A program made the position numbers and the translations under genes. Below are positions 1 through 8,144 of a DNA stretch of 64,000 nucleotides, in pieces. The stretch is taken from assembly GCA_910587825.1 (NCBI GenBank), contig CAJUNJ010000001.1, positions 28,306 to 92,305 on the forward strand, written 5' to 3'. A model generated the notes under the pieces. That model made no database searches. It was not told the origin of the DNA and saw only the letters and a program-made list of their open reading frames with translations. The first letter of the stretch is position 1; each line of letters starts with the position of its first letter. The stretch is from an uncultured Christensenellaceae bacterium (GTDB lineage: Bacteria > Bacillota > Clostridia > Christensenellales > Borkfalkiaceae).

Positions 1-1021
1 ATATAAGCCAGTTCCAGGCGGCGACGCCGGGTTCTACCCACTCGTAATCGTAGGTCTTTTTCTCCTCCGCAGAGAGAGTATCGTAGTCGTCGGGACGCCA
101 GGGTTGAACGTCGTCAAACACCTTTTCAACGAGCTCGCTCTCCTGAACGGTTTTAAGGTCGCCGACTATGCCGACGCGCCAGGGCGATTCGAAGGGGTAA
201 CCTATTTTATTGTCGTCCGTCATATAGCCTGCGGGCGTGGGAACGGTCTGTAATATGCCCGTACCCTCTTTATCTTCGTGTTCCTTTAAGAAAGTACCGT
301 AAAAGCCGCTGCCGATGAGGTCCGACTCAGTAATAAGCGAATATACCTGCGTGCCTTTCACCTTGTAAAGCATAGGCATTGAAAGATAAGTGTCTGTCAA
401 CTCGTTAGGGCGCAAGTTCTGGAATTCATTTTCATAGGCGAAAAAATTGCCGTTGCTGTTTATTGCGGCATACGGTTGTGCCCAGATAGTGCTCCCCTCG
501 GGAATGGCAAACTCTGTTTTTTCCTCGTTCCAAATCATAGTGCCCGAAGTTCCGTCGCACTTTCTTACGTTATAGCGAAAAGCGTATCCGTCGTCGTAAG
601 AGCGCACTATCAAATCGTATTCGAAAGTCCAACCCTTCAAGGTTATAGTCGTCTGGTTACAGTTATAGTCAACTTTACTGTGTTTGCCCGAAACATTGTT
701 GTAGGACCCTTTAACGTTTTCCGTCTTTACGTTTTCCACGGAAAGAAGGCGTAAATCGTCCTCGGCTATATCTATACCGAGCGCGGATTTCTCTATAACG
801 GTTACGTTGTTGCGCTTAACAGTATAACTTAAATCGCCCGCATAGTCCATAACCACTTCGGTTTTTATTTTGCCGTCCGGGGAAGAAGTTACCCAATTTG
901 CCGTATTTTCAAATGTTGAAGTATCAACTTCACCCGCGCAACCGCCCAACAGAGCAATACCGCCCGCAAGACTTCCGACAAACATTGTACCTAATAAAAT
1001 GTTTAAAATTTTTCTTTTCAT
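1..1021 (-). CDS. Glycoside hydrolase family 97 lipoprotein, C-terminal part beyond window
   Basis: The reading frame is open from an ATG at 1021 to the left edge, about 340 residues, so the C-terminal part (catalytic barrel) is missing. Residues 1-28 are a lipoprotein signal with lipobox LGGC (Cys28). The rest matches the N-terminal super-sandwich domain of GH97 enzymes: an opening SPDGKIKTEV-like strand, a FRYNV segment, then PWRVGIVGDL and the transition VEPGVAAWNW that leads into the barrel. GH97 members are retaining or inverting alpha-glucosidases and alpha-galactosidases; which one cannot be told without the barrel. It ends the cluster started by the two lipoproteins to its right, so it probably trims oligosaccharides at the cell surface. 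The family call rests on remembered motifs, not a search. Confidence 0.8.
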   Translation of the reverse strand, partial: MKRKILNILLGTMFVGSLAGGIALLGGCAGEVDTSTFENTANWVTSSPDGKIKTEVVMDYAGDLSYTVKRNNVTVIEKSALGIDIAEDDLRLLSVENVKTENVKGSYNNVSGKHSKVDYNCNQTTITLKGWTFEYDLIVRSYDDGYAFRYNVRKCDGTSGTMIWNEEKTEFAIPEGSTIWAQPYAAINSNGNFFAYENEFQNLRPNELTDTYLSMPMLYKVKGTQVYSLITESDLIGSGFYGTFLKEHEDKEGTGILQTVPTPAGYMTDDNKIGYPFESPWRVGIVGDLKTVQESELVEKVFDDVQPWRPDDYDTLSAEEKKTYDYEWVEPGVAAWNWLI

Positions 1022-1033
1022 TTTATACCTCTA

Positions 1034-2803
1034 TTATTGCAGCTCCGCGCCTACCGCGGCGGTAAAATCGGTTAAAATCTTTTCGAAGTCGGGATTTGTC
1101 TCGTCGAACAAAGGAATGAAATACGTCTCCGAAGCAATTTTGTTGTAAATCTGTTTCCCGTTCTTGTATCCGTCGTACGTATAGAAATTTTCGGGTTTAC
1201 CAATAGTCAAAATCAAGTCCTTGTAAAAGTCGTCCATCTTTTCCGCGTCGTAAGCCGACTTTCTTACGGGAGCCCAGCCTTTTTCCGTGAACATGTAGGA
1301 GTGCTTGCTGCAATAGTCCGCAAACACCGCCGCAGCCGCAAGCTGCGTATCCGAACAGTTTTGCGCCTTGTAGAAAGCGAGTCCGAACGTATTTACGGGT
1401 ATTCTGGCTGCCTCGGGAGTATCGGCGTCGGTGAAGAGCCCCGAAAGGGGAACCGCTCCGATAACGGAAGAATTGTTTATTACGTTTCTGCTTACGCCGT
1501 CGGAGTCCTTTATCCAGGTAACCAATCCAAAGAGCGACGTACCCGCAATCACCCGATTGACAGGCTCGGCCGTGTTGCCCGAGTTGCCGCAATGCAGTGA
1601 ACTGTTGTGCGAGAAGAGACTGTATGTGTTTTTAAGCGCGGTGAGTGCGTTATCCCTATTGTTCGCCCAATTATTCAAATAGAAACCGTCTGAATAGGAA
1701 TAGTACTCTGCGCTGTTCTGCACGAAAGCGGTGTGCGCAGGACCCTCTTTAAACGACCATTCGAGGTTTGTATGCATAGAAGTGAATTCGGTTGAATTTT
1801 CGCCCTCGTAAGCCTTTTTGAGCAATGCTGAAAGCTCGGTATAGTTCGTGGGCAACACGCCGCCGTTATATTTTTGCAAAAGCTGTTTGTTGTATACGAG
1901 ATAGGGCACGTTTGCAAACATAGGCACGGAAGTCATTGCGCGATTATAGATACTGTCTTTTAATGCGCCCTCGTACCAATCGCCGTAGTCGAGTTCTATA
2001 CCCGCCATAGCGTAAATATCGTTTACCGAATAATAAGTACTTTCGTTAACGCTCTTCTCGGGTGTGTTCTGTGAACGCAACGAGAAGGTACCCTGGTCGC
2101 TGAGCGCTTCCGTGGCGTTTACACTTATTTTACCCTCGTATTCCTTATTGAACTGTTCGGCTATTTTCTGATAAATTTCGGTATCCATTCCGTTGCCCGA
2201 AAGCCATACGTTTACCTGAACGTTTTCATAAATAGGGTTACCCTCCGTATCGCGCCGAATAGTATCAGAGTGCTCGTATCCTGCATACAGAGTGATATCG
2301 CCGTTGGGCTTGTCGGTTGCAAAATCCCACTTCTGGGTAGCCGCTGCGTCCTTGTACCAACCCGTCTGCTTCATACCTTTTCGGGAAGCGTCGGCAGGGA
2401 TGTACTTTTCCTCAATGATTTCGTCCCTTTCCACACTCGCAGTAACGCCAAGACGGCAACCGGGATAGTTATAATCAAACATAACCAAAGCCCTACCCTC
2501 GTACACCTTCCACGCGGCATATAGATTAGTATCCTTTTTTATACGCTGCGAAAAGTCATATTTATTTTTGCAATTCGCGTCCGAATACCAGCCCTCGAGC
2601 TTGAACCCCTCACGCGGGGCTTTCCAATCGAGCGCGGAAGTGCCGGTGTAAACCTGTACCGTTCTATCCTCCGCACCATCGTAATTCAGATGATAAACAA
2701 CGTTTACCCTTTCACCCGAGTTTGAGCACGCAGCGAAAGGTATGGCGCAAAACGCCATCATAATGCAGAGTATCAGGGAAATAATCTTAATTTTTTTGCT
2801 CAT
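1034..2803 (-). CDS. Solute-binding lipoprotein with two N-terminal InlB-like repeats
   Basis: 589 residues. The signal peptide ends in lipobox FAAC (Cys26). Residues about 33-100 and 105-180 are two Listeria-Bacteroides/InlB B-type repeats, each ending in a GWY...LYAAW or GWY...LYAGY pattern. From about residue 195 the protein has the layout of an extracellular sugar-binding protein (family 1/8): VNVWLSGNG strand, QKIAEQFNKEYEGKI helix-strand, and PYLVYNKQLLQKY. Such proteins deliver oligosaccharides to an ABC permease; no permease is next to it here. Start ATG at 2803 has an AGGAG 7 nt upstream. It lies 12 bp before the GH97 gene and probably shares its transcript. The repeats may act as a spacer or bind the cell wall; that is inference. 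Confidence 0.78.
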   Translation of the reverse strand: MSKKIKIISLILCIMMAFCAIPFAACSNSGERVNVVYHLNYDGAEDRTVQVYTGTSALDWKAPREGFKLEGWYSDANCKNKYDFSQRIKKDTNLYAAWKVYEGRALVMFDYNYPGCRLGVTASVERDEIIEEKYIPADASRKGMKQTGWYKDAAATQKWDFATDKPNGDITLYAGYEHSDTIRRDTEGNPIYENVQVNVWLSGNGMDTEIYQKIAEQFNKEYEGKISVNATEALSDQGTFSLRSQNTPEKSVNESTYYSVNDIYAMAGIELDYGDWYEGALKDSIYNRAMTSVPMFANVPYLVYNKQLLQKYNGGVLPTNYTELSALLKKAYEGENSTEFTSMHTNLEWSFKEGPAHTAFVQNSAEYYSYSDGFYLNNWANNRDNALTALKNTYSLFSHNSSLHCGNSGNTAEPVNRVIAGTSLFGLVTWIKDSDGVSRNVINNSSVIGAVPLSGLFTDADTPEAARIPVNTFGLAFYKAQNCSDTQLAAAAVFADYCSKHSYMFTEKGWAPVRKSAYDAEKMDDFYKDLILTIGKPENFYTYDGYKNGKQIYNKIASETYFIPLFDETNPDFEKILTDFTAAVGAELQ

Positions 2804-2833
2804 ATAATTCTCCTAATTGCTTATTAACGTCTA

Positions 2834-2860
2834 ACAGCTCTCCCCCCGCAGGGAAAGCTG
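2834..2860 (-). terminator. Imperfect hairpin between two lipoprotein genes
   Basis: A short stem with arms CAGCT and AGCTG around a C-rich/G-rich centre lies between the end of the 1192-residue lipoprotein gene and the start of the binding-protein gene. It lacks a clear U run, so it may be a partial attenuator or RNA stabiliser rather than a full terminator. Confidence 0.35.
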
Positions 2861-2880
2861 CAAGACCCTAATTTATTTTG

Positions 2881-5800
2881 TTATGCCTCAGGCGTTGCGG
2901 GCGTCTCGGTTATCTCCTCACCCGTTGCTTCGCCGAGAGTCGTACCGTAATTCAATACACAGTCGATTTTAAAGCCGCCGGGACAGTTATGGAAACCGTA
3001 ATCATCGCCGATTGCGCCCACGCCGAACGCGGTGAGTGATTGCCCCGCCTCGAACATATCTTCGAACGTGCAAACTTTGACGTAACCGTCTGACTTTGCA
3101 AGCAGAACGTCAACGTTGCCGGTCGCGGAATCGTATTTCATAACCAGATAAATTCCGTCCGCCATAAACGCTTCGCCGTAAGCGTTCATATCCCAACCGT
3201 GATTATCATAACTGAAACTTTCTATAGGTTGCCATAAATTAGCTTTTAAAACTTCTGCGCCTTTATTGTTATGATCGGTATCACTGTGAATTCCAAAGTG
3301 TGCGTTTTCCCAATTTCGCCAATGTAACTCTACCCAATGTTTAGAGCCGCCGACAGTCATCCATACGCCAAGGTGGATTTCTTCGAACTGTTCGTTAGTC
3401 CAACCGCCTTTCTCATTGTCCGTAGAAAGCTTTAAGGATACGTATGCGTCACCGCTGACGCCCTCCGCAAGATCTACGTTTACCGTGGGCGTATTATCTT
3501 TAATCTGTTGATATACGAACGCACCGGTATCTAAATTCATATCCGCCGTGCCGGTATTAAATCCCGACAGGTCTAATTGTGTCATACCGTCTGTAAGTGT
3601 TACGGTACATTTAATGGTTGCGCCTAACAGCTCGCAGGTTGCCGTCCACTCGCCGAGTTTGACGTTCGTTAAGGTTACTTTGCCGTTTGCAACGGTGAGT
3701 TCGAGGTCGCTCTGTCCGTCCTTTTTGAGAGTGACCGTCTTTCCGTTGAACTTTTCGTCTACGGCAACTTCGCCCGTAAATTTGTCGTTTGCAAAAACTA
3801 CGTTTACGGTATACTCCGTTTTGGTAACAGTGAACTCGATTGTGTCCGTCGTTTCCAAAACAACGGGTGCTCCGCTGTCAACAGTGACTGTTGCAATCAT
3901 ATTTTCGGGAACTGTTACGGTAATTGTTGCCGTTTCGCCGTATTTGTAAGCTGTTTTATCTGCTACGACGTCCGCGCCATTGATATCCGCTTTATTGCCC
4001 GTTATATTTACGGTAGATTTCCACTCGGAAACCCCGTCGCCGACTGCCGCATTCATTGTCGCGCCATAGCCGAGCGTGAAGGTGAATTCTCTGTCCGCCG
4101 TACCGGGATACACGCCTCCTGACCATCCGTTATCTGCGTCCCCTTTAACTACCCCGAACGCTTGAAGTTTTCCGTTCTTTTCGAACAATTCCGTTTCGGT
4201 GAAAACGAGCATATATGTCTCGCCATCGGAGAGATATAATTTGGCGTCGCCCGTTGCCGCTTCGTATTGAAGAACAAAATATAAGCCGCCGTCAATTATC
4301 GCCCCGCCGTAAGTTCCGAATTCCCAACCGTTTCCGAACCCGCTGAATTTAGGCTTGAAAAGGTGAGTCATCAACTCGTCGTGTCCGCGATACCTGTTAT
4401 ATGAATCTATGTCGCCTGTTAATGCGTCACTTGAAAAACCGATTTGGTCGTGCTGCCAGTTACGCCAGTTGAAGTTTATAGAATGCTCGACTCCGTTTAC
4501 GGTCATTGCTATGCCGAAATTCATTTCGTCGTAGTTGTTTGCCCAAGAAAGGAAATCTAAGGCGGTTGCGATCTTAACCGCTACGTATTGGTCGCCCGAG
4601 CCATCTTCGGCAAGATTTACATTTACGGTTTTATGGGACAGTCTGTACCACTTGAACGAACCGGTAGCTAAATTCATATCCGCCGTGCCGGTGGTAAATC
4701 CCGACAGGTCTAATTCCGTCATACCGTCTGCAAGGACTACCTTAGCTTTAAGGGTTGTACCCAACAGATCGCAGGTTGCAGTCCACTCGCCGAGCTTGAC
4801 GTTCGTAAAGGTTACTTTGCCGTTTGCAACGGTAAGCTCAACAGGAGTTTCACCATCTTTGGTTAACGTCAGTTTCTTACCGTTGAACTTTTCGTCTACG
4901 GCAACTTCGCCCGTAAATTTGTCGTTTGCAAAAACTACGTTTACGGTATACTCCGTTTTGGTAACAGTGAACTCGATTGTGTCCGTCGTTTCCAAAACAA
5001 CGGGTGCTCCGCTGTCAACAGTGACTGTTGCAATCATATTTTCGGGAACTGTTACGGTAATTGTTGCCGTTTCGCCGTATTTGTAAGCCGTTTTGTCCGT
5101 TACGACGTCCGCGCCTACTACTTCCCCCTTATTACCCGTTATATTTACGGTAGACTTCCACTCGGAAATCTCGCCACCAACCGCCGCGTTTATTGTCGTG
5201 CCGTAGCCGAGCGTGAAGGTGAATTCTCTGTCTATGCCACTGTTATGCGAGCCACCGGCCCATTTGGTGTCTTCTTCTCCTTTAGTTACTCCGAAACCTT
5301 GGAATTTGCCGTTCTTTTCAAACATCCCTTCCTCGGTATATACAAGTATGTAACCTTCGCCGTCGGAGAGATAGACGTTTACGTTACCCGTCGAAGCTTC
5401 GTATTGATAAATGAAATATACTCCGTCTTCTATGATTGCTCCGCCGTATGTTCCGAAGCCCCAACCTTTTTCTTTATCGTCCCAGCCTTGGAATTTCGGA
5501 TTAAAGAGGTGAGTTCTCACCGCGTCGAGTCCGCGATAATTTACCTCGCCCATATCCTTATCCTGATTTTCAGTCTGCCAGTTTTTTATGTCGCTTGTAA
5601 AACCGATGTTGGTGCGCTCCCAGTTGCGCCAGTTGAAGTTTATAACGTGCTCCGCTCCGTTTACGGTCATTGAAACACCAAAGCGCATTTCGTCCTGTTT
5701 TTTCGTCCAATCAAGGAAATCCGAGCCTGTCGCAATCTTCAACGCTACGTACTGGTCGCCCGAAGCTTCTTCGGCAAGATTCATTTTTGCGGTTTCATGC

Positions 5801-6459
5801 GACTGTCTGTGCCACGTGAACGAGCCGGTATTCATATTTATTTTCGCCGTGCCCGAGGTAAGTCCCGAAAGGTCTAATTCGCTAATCGATTCATCGACTG
5901 TTACTGTAGTTTTAACAGTCGTTCCAAAAAGATTGCAAGTTGCCGTCCACTCGCCGAGTTTGACGTTCGTTAAGGTTACTTTGCCGTCGGTTACGGTGAG
6001 TTCGACGTCAGTCTGTCCGTCCTTTTTGAGTGTGAGCGTCTTTCCGTTAAACTTTTCGTTCACGGTAACCTCGCCCGAAAAGTTATCCTTTCTACCGCAT
6101 TCGCACTCGCCGTTTACGAAATTGTGCGGAGCGCGGGAACCCACTTGCTCTTGATTGTCCTCGGGGCATACCTTCCAATGCTCGGTATCGCTCGTTTTCC
6201 ACTTGGTGTATGCGTGGGTGTGGGGCTCTGCGTAACCACAGTCTATGCATGCGCCATCCGTTCCGAATTCGTGGTCCGCAACAGAGTTTTCGTCCTTTGC
6301 GTTGTCGTCGGGGCAAACGAGCCAATGCTGCGTATCGCTGCTTGCCCACTTGGTGTAGGTGTGTTCATGCTTTTCGCCACAGCCGGTCAATGCGCTCGCA
6401 GCAAGCGTGCACAGTACAGTCGGTACGGCTAAAACAAGCAAAAGCTTTTTCTTTTTCAT
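2881..6459 (-). CDS. Large lipoprotein with tandem 379-residue modules
   Basis: 1192 residues. An upstream in-frame start at 6555 exists, but the ATG at 6459 is preceded by AAGGAGG and opens a lipoprotein signal with lipobox LTGC (Cys27), so 6459 is chosen. Residues about 30-120 hold two copies of a Cys/His repeat (HTYTKW..SD..HW..CP.DN, then C..CG), resembling a small metal-binding or wall-binding repeat. The remainder is three modules, the first two spaced by exactly 379 residues, each opening with a strand-rich VNEKFNGKTLTLKKDG segment and holding a FNWRNW-type core that suggests a jelly-roll fold. Modules 1 and 2 end in an Ig-like domain; module 3 stops short. Function is unknown; carbohydrate or host-surface binding is a guess from the neighbouring GH97 gene. 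Confidence 0.75.
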   Translation of the reverse strand: MKKKKLLLVLAVPTVLCTLAASALTGCGEKHEHTYTKWASSDTQHWLVCPDDNAKDENSVADHEFGTDGACIDCGYAEPHTHAYTKWKTSDTEHWKVCPEDNQEQVGSRAPHNFVNGECECGRKDNFSGEVTVNEKFNGKTLTLKKDGQTDVELTVTDGKVTLTNVKLGEWTATCNLFGTTVKTTVTVDESISELDLSGLTSGTAKINMNTGSFTWHRQSHETAKMNLAEEASGDQYVALKIATGSDFLDWTKKQDEMRFGVSMTVNGAEHVINFNWRNWERTNIGFTSDIKNWQTENQDKDMGEVNYRGLDAVRTHLFNPKFQGWDDKEKGWGFGTYGGAIIEDGVYFIYQYEASTGNVNVYLSDGEGYILVYTEEGMFEKNGKFQGFGVTKGEEDTKWAGGSHNSGIDREFTFTLGYGTTINAAVGGEISEWKSTVNITGNKGEVVGADVVTDKTAYKYGETATITVTVPENMIATVTVDSGAPVVLETTDTIEFTVTKTEYTVNVVFANDKFTGEVAVDEKFNGKKLTLTKDGETPVELTVANGKVTFTNVKLGEWTATCDLLGTTLKAKVVLADGMTELDLSGFTTGTADMNLATGSFKWYRLSHKTVNVNLAEDGSGDQYVAVKIATALDFLSWANNYDEMNFGIAMTVNGVEHSINFNWRNWQHDQIGFSSDALTGDIDSYNRYRGHDELMTHLFKPKFSGFGNGWEFGTYGGAIIDGGLYFVLQYEAATGDAKLYLSDGETYMLVFTETELFEKNGKLQAFGVVKGDADNGWSGGVYPGTADREFTFTLGYGATMNAAVGDGVSEWKSTVNITGNKADINGADVVADKTAYKYGETATITVTVPENMIATVTVDSGAPVVLETTDTIEFTVTKTEYTVNVVFANDKFTGEVAVDEKFNGKTVTLKKDGQSDLELTVANGKVTLTNVKLGEWTATCELLGATIKCTVTLTDGMTQLDLSGFNTGTADMNLDTGAFVYQQIKDNTPTVNVDLAEGVSGDAYVSLKLSTDNEKGGWTNEQFEEIHLGVWMTVGGSKHWVELHWRNWENAHFGIHSDTDHNNKGAEVLKANLWQPIESFSYDNHGWDMNAYGEAFMADGIYLVMKYDSATGNVDVLLAKSDGYVKVCTFEDMFEAGQSLTAFGVGAIGDDYGFHNCPGGFKIDCVLNYGTTLGEATGEEITETPATPEA
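3743..3951. repeat. 209-bp exact direct repeat, copy 1
   Basis: This stretch is identical, base for base, to 4880..5088, with a period of 1137 bp. It codes for the Ig-like end of one module and the start of the next in the large lipoprotein. Sequence outside these limits diverges quickly, which points to gene conversion or recent duplication. Confidence 0.9.
4880..5088. repeat. 209-bp exact direct repeat, copy 2
   Basis: Second copy of the repeat at 3743..3951, in the same orientation and reading frame. Recombination between the copies would delete or add exactly one 379-residue module without breaking the frame. Confidence 0.9.
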
Positions 6460-6526
6460 AACTACCTCCTTATCTTCCGATAAAAAATATTTTGTTCGGC
6501 GCGAACACCTTTCGATTCGCAATTTC

Positions 6527-6555
6527 ATTATACTACACACATAAGGGAATTTCAA
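6527..6555 (-). promoter_or_regulatory. Sigma-A promoter of the surface-lipoprotein cluster
   Basis: On the minus strand the -35 TTGAAA (6550-6555) and -10 TATAAT (6527-6532) are separated by 17 bp. The ATG at 6459 follows with a leader of roughly 60 nt and a strong ribosome binding site. Confidence 0.75.
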
Positions 6556-6579
6556 ACATTAAGATTAATGTAACACCTG

Positions 6580-7851
6580 CTAAACAATCCCGTCTATACT
6601 GTCAACCCCGTCAGTAGAGGACCGTTTTGACGCCGCAAAATCTATCGCGAACGATACGCATGCTCTTACCATTAATATAATGCCGAAGATAAGCGGCATA
6701 AATTTTGCCACGATACGCGCCGAAAAAAAGAAGCCGCAAACAAACGTTAAAACCGCTGTAAAAATTGCAGAAAATAACACAAAACAATTAGACTTTTTGT
6801 AATAATTTGTATAACTTTGGTTATTTCTTCCTTTCACTGCCTTGCCTATAAGCCATAAAAGCAGCGCCAGCGCTATCGGGATAATCAATATAAAAGGTAT
6901 CTGCATAATTACCGTATAAAAGTACGAACCTACCGCCGCGCCTGCCGAGTCGTAGAATATTTGCTTTATAAATGCGTTTATATCGGTTACTTCGCCGTCG
7001 GGCTGCCCGTCGTAATATCCGCCGAACACCACAGGAACTCCCCTGTCCGAAGTAAACGAACCCGTGCATAATTCATCGAATACGTACAAATAATCGGATT
7101 TGCCGCCTATTATATAGTTTATATAATAATAATCACATAATACAGGCGCTTTTGCACCTTTCAACAGCGAGCCCGCACCAACGTAATAATATTTTATAAA
7201 TAAATAATAGAGCTGCTCTGCGTACTCTTCATCGTTCATATTTTGTTTGTCGCCATTTAACTTTTTGTAGTCTTCGGCAGCAGCTTTATTAAACATTTCG
7301 CCCCCTTCTACGCTTACCTGTTCCAGAAACCCGATATGCCGCGCAGTGTCTTCATCGGTTAATATAAGTTCTTCGTCAAGATAGCGTATTTTAAGCAAAT
7401 ATTGCTTTTTATCCTCTTCATCCAGCGCAAGATACGTTTCATAATCGATTTCTTCTTCGCCTTTTATCGCATATTGAGTAAATCGTATAAGCATGTCCGA
7501 AGGGCGCGTGTCCACAATCAGATTATAACCGTCAGAGCAATATTTTTCTTTATCCGCTTCGCTTGTATAGGTATTTATCTTAACAGGGTAAACGGCTTTT
7601 TCGTCATTAATTTTGACGTAAGCTTCACCGTTCTCAAATGCGTTTTCCGCAAACTGACGATACTTTGCCGTATTTTCATAATGGGTTGAAAACGGAACAA
7701 TATCCGCCGCGTAAAAGCCGACAAAAAATAATAAAAACGTAAAAGCGGCAGAAAGAATAATTGACAATGCCCCCGTTTTATTCGATTTTTTTGCTTGCTT
7801 TTCCGAAAAAAAACCGAGAAAATAAAATTTTAACCATTCTACTACGCCCAT
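6580..7851 (-). CDS. Multi-pass membrane protein of unknown function
   Basis: 423 residues. One hydrophobic segment near residues 28-50 is followed by a hydrophilic region of about 260 residues rich in charged and tyrosine residues, predicted to be outside the cell. Three membrane segments then cluster near the C terminus. The overall shape resembles DUF1189-like proteins but no diagnostic motif was recognised, so no function is given. The ATG at 7851 is preceded by AAAGGAGT, and its own promoter is visible at 7898..7926. The gene ends about 120 bp before the surface-lipoprotein transcription unit and is probably transcribed separately from it. Confidence 0.6.
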   Translation of the reverse strand: MGVVEWLKFYFLGFFSEKQAKKSNKTGALSIILSAAFTFLLFFVGFYAADIVPFSTHYENTAKYRQFAENAFENGEAYVKINDEKAVYPVKINTYTSEADKEKYCSDGYNLIVDTRPSDMLIRFTQYAIKGEEEIDYETYLALDEEDKKQYLLKIRYLDEELILTDEDTARHIGFLEQVSVEGGEMFNKAAAEDYKKLNGDKQNMNDEEYAEQLYYLFIKYYYVGAGSLLKGAKAPVLCDYYYINYIIGGKSDYLYVFDELCTGSFTSDRGVPVVFGGYYDGQPDGEVTDINAFIKQIFYDSAGAAVGSYFYTVIMQIPFILIIPIALALLLWLIGKAVKGRNNQSYTNYYKKSNCFVLFSAIFTAVLTFVCGFFFSARIVAKFMPLIFGIILMVRACVSFAIDFAASKRSSTDGVDSIDGIV

Positions 7852-7897
7852 TTATAACTCCTTTAAAAAAATTTTATAAGCCGTATAACCCAATTGA

Positions 7898-7926
7898 ATT
7901 ATAACACTTAACAGTCAAAAAAACAA
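7898..7926 (-). promoter_or_regulatory. Sigma-A promoter of the membrane-protein gene
   Basis: Minus strand -35 TTGTTT (7921-7926), 17 bp, -10 TATAAT (7898-7903). The -35 lies 9 bp from a perfect 40-bp palindrome at 7936..7975, which could act as an operator. Confidence 0.65.
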
Positions 7927-7935
7927 TAGCCACTA

Positions 7936-7975
7936 ATTCTGCGGTTTACATTAAATTTAATGTAAACCGCAGAAT
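7936..7975. repeat. Perfect 40-bp palindrome without a loop
   Basis: The two 20-nt halves are exact reverse complements around a TTAAATTTAA centre. There is no U run on either side, so a simple terminator is unlikely. It sits just upstream of the promoter at 7898..7926. It may be a dimeric operator or the remnant of a small inverted-repeat element. Confidence 0.8.
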
Positions 7976-8062
7976 ACCGCCATTTTCTGTTTCGCGCATA
8001 AAGTGAGCAGTCTCCATAAGCCGCGAACCATGAAAATCCGGATTTAGAAGTGGACTAAGAGA

Positions 8063-8090
8063 AAACCGTTTAGCGACTGCTAAACGGTTT
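8063..8090 (-). terminator. Terminator of the DUF4143-type ATPase gene
   Basis: A 12-bp stem (8063-8074 with 8079-8090) with a 4-nt loop lies about 55 bp after the stop codon. On the minus strand it is followed by TTTTCTCTT, a moderate U-rich tract. Confidence 0.6.
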
Positions 8091-8144
8091 GTTTTACTTA
8101 TTAGATAAAAACTTATCTTTTATACGATACGCACATACAAGAAA

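Noticed and set aside
3548..5086. Long open frames on the plus strand opposite the modular lipoprotein
   Set aside because: They arise from the strand-rich, stop-poor antisense of the repeats and have no start signals.
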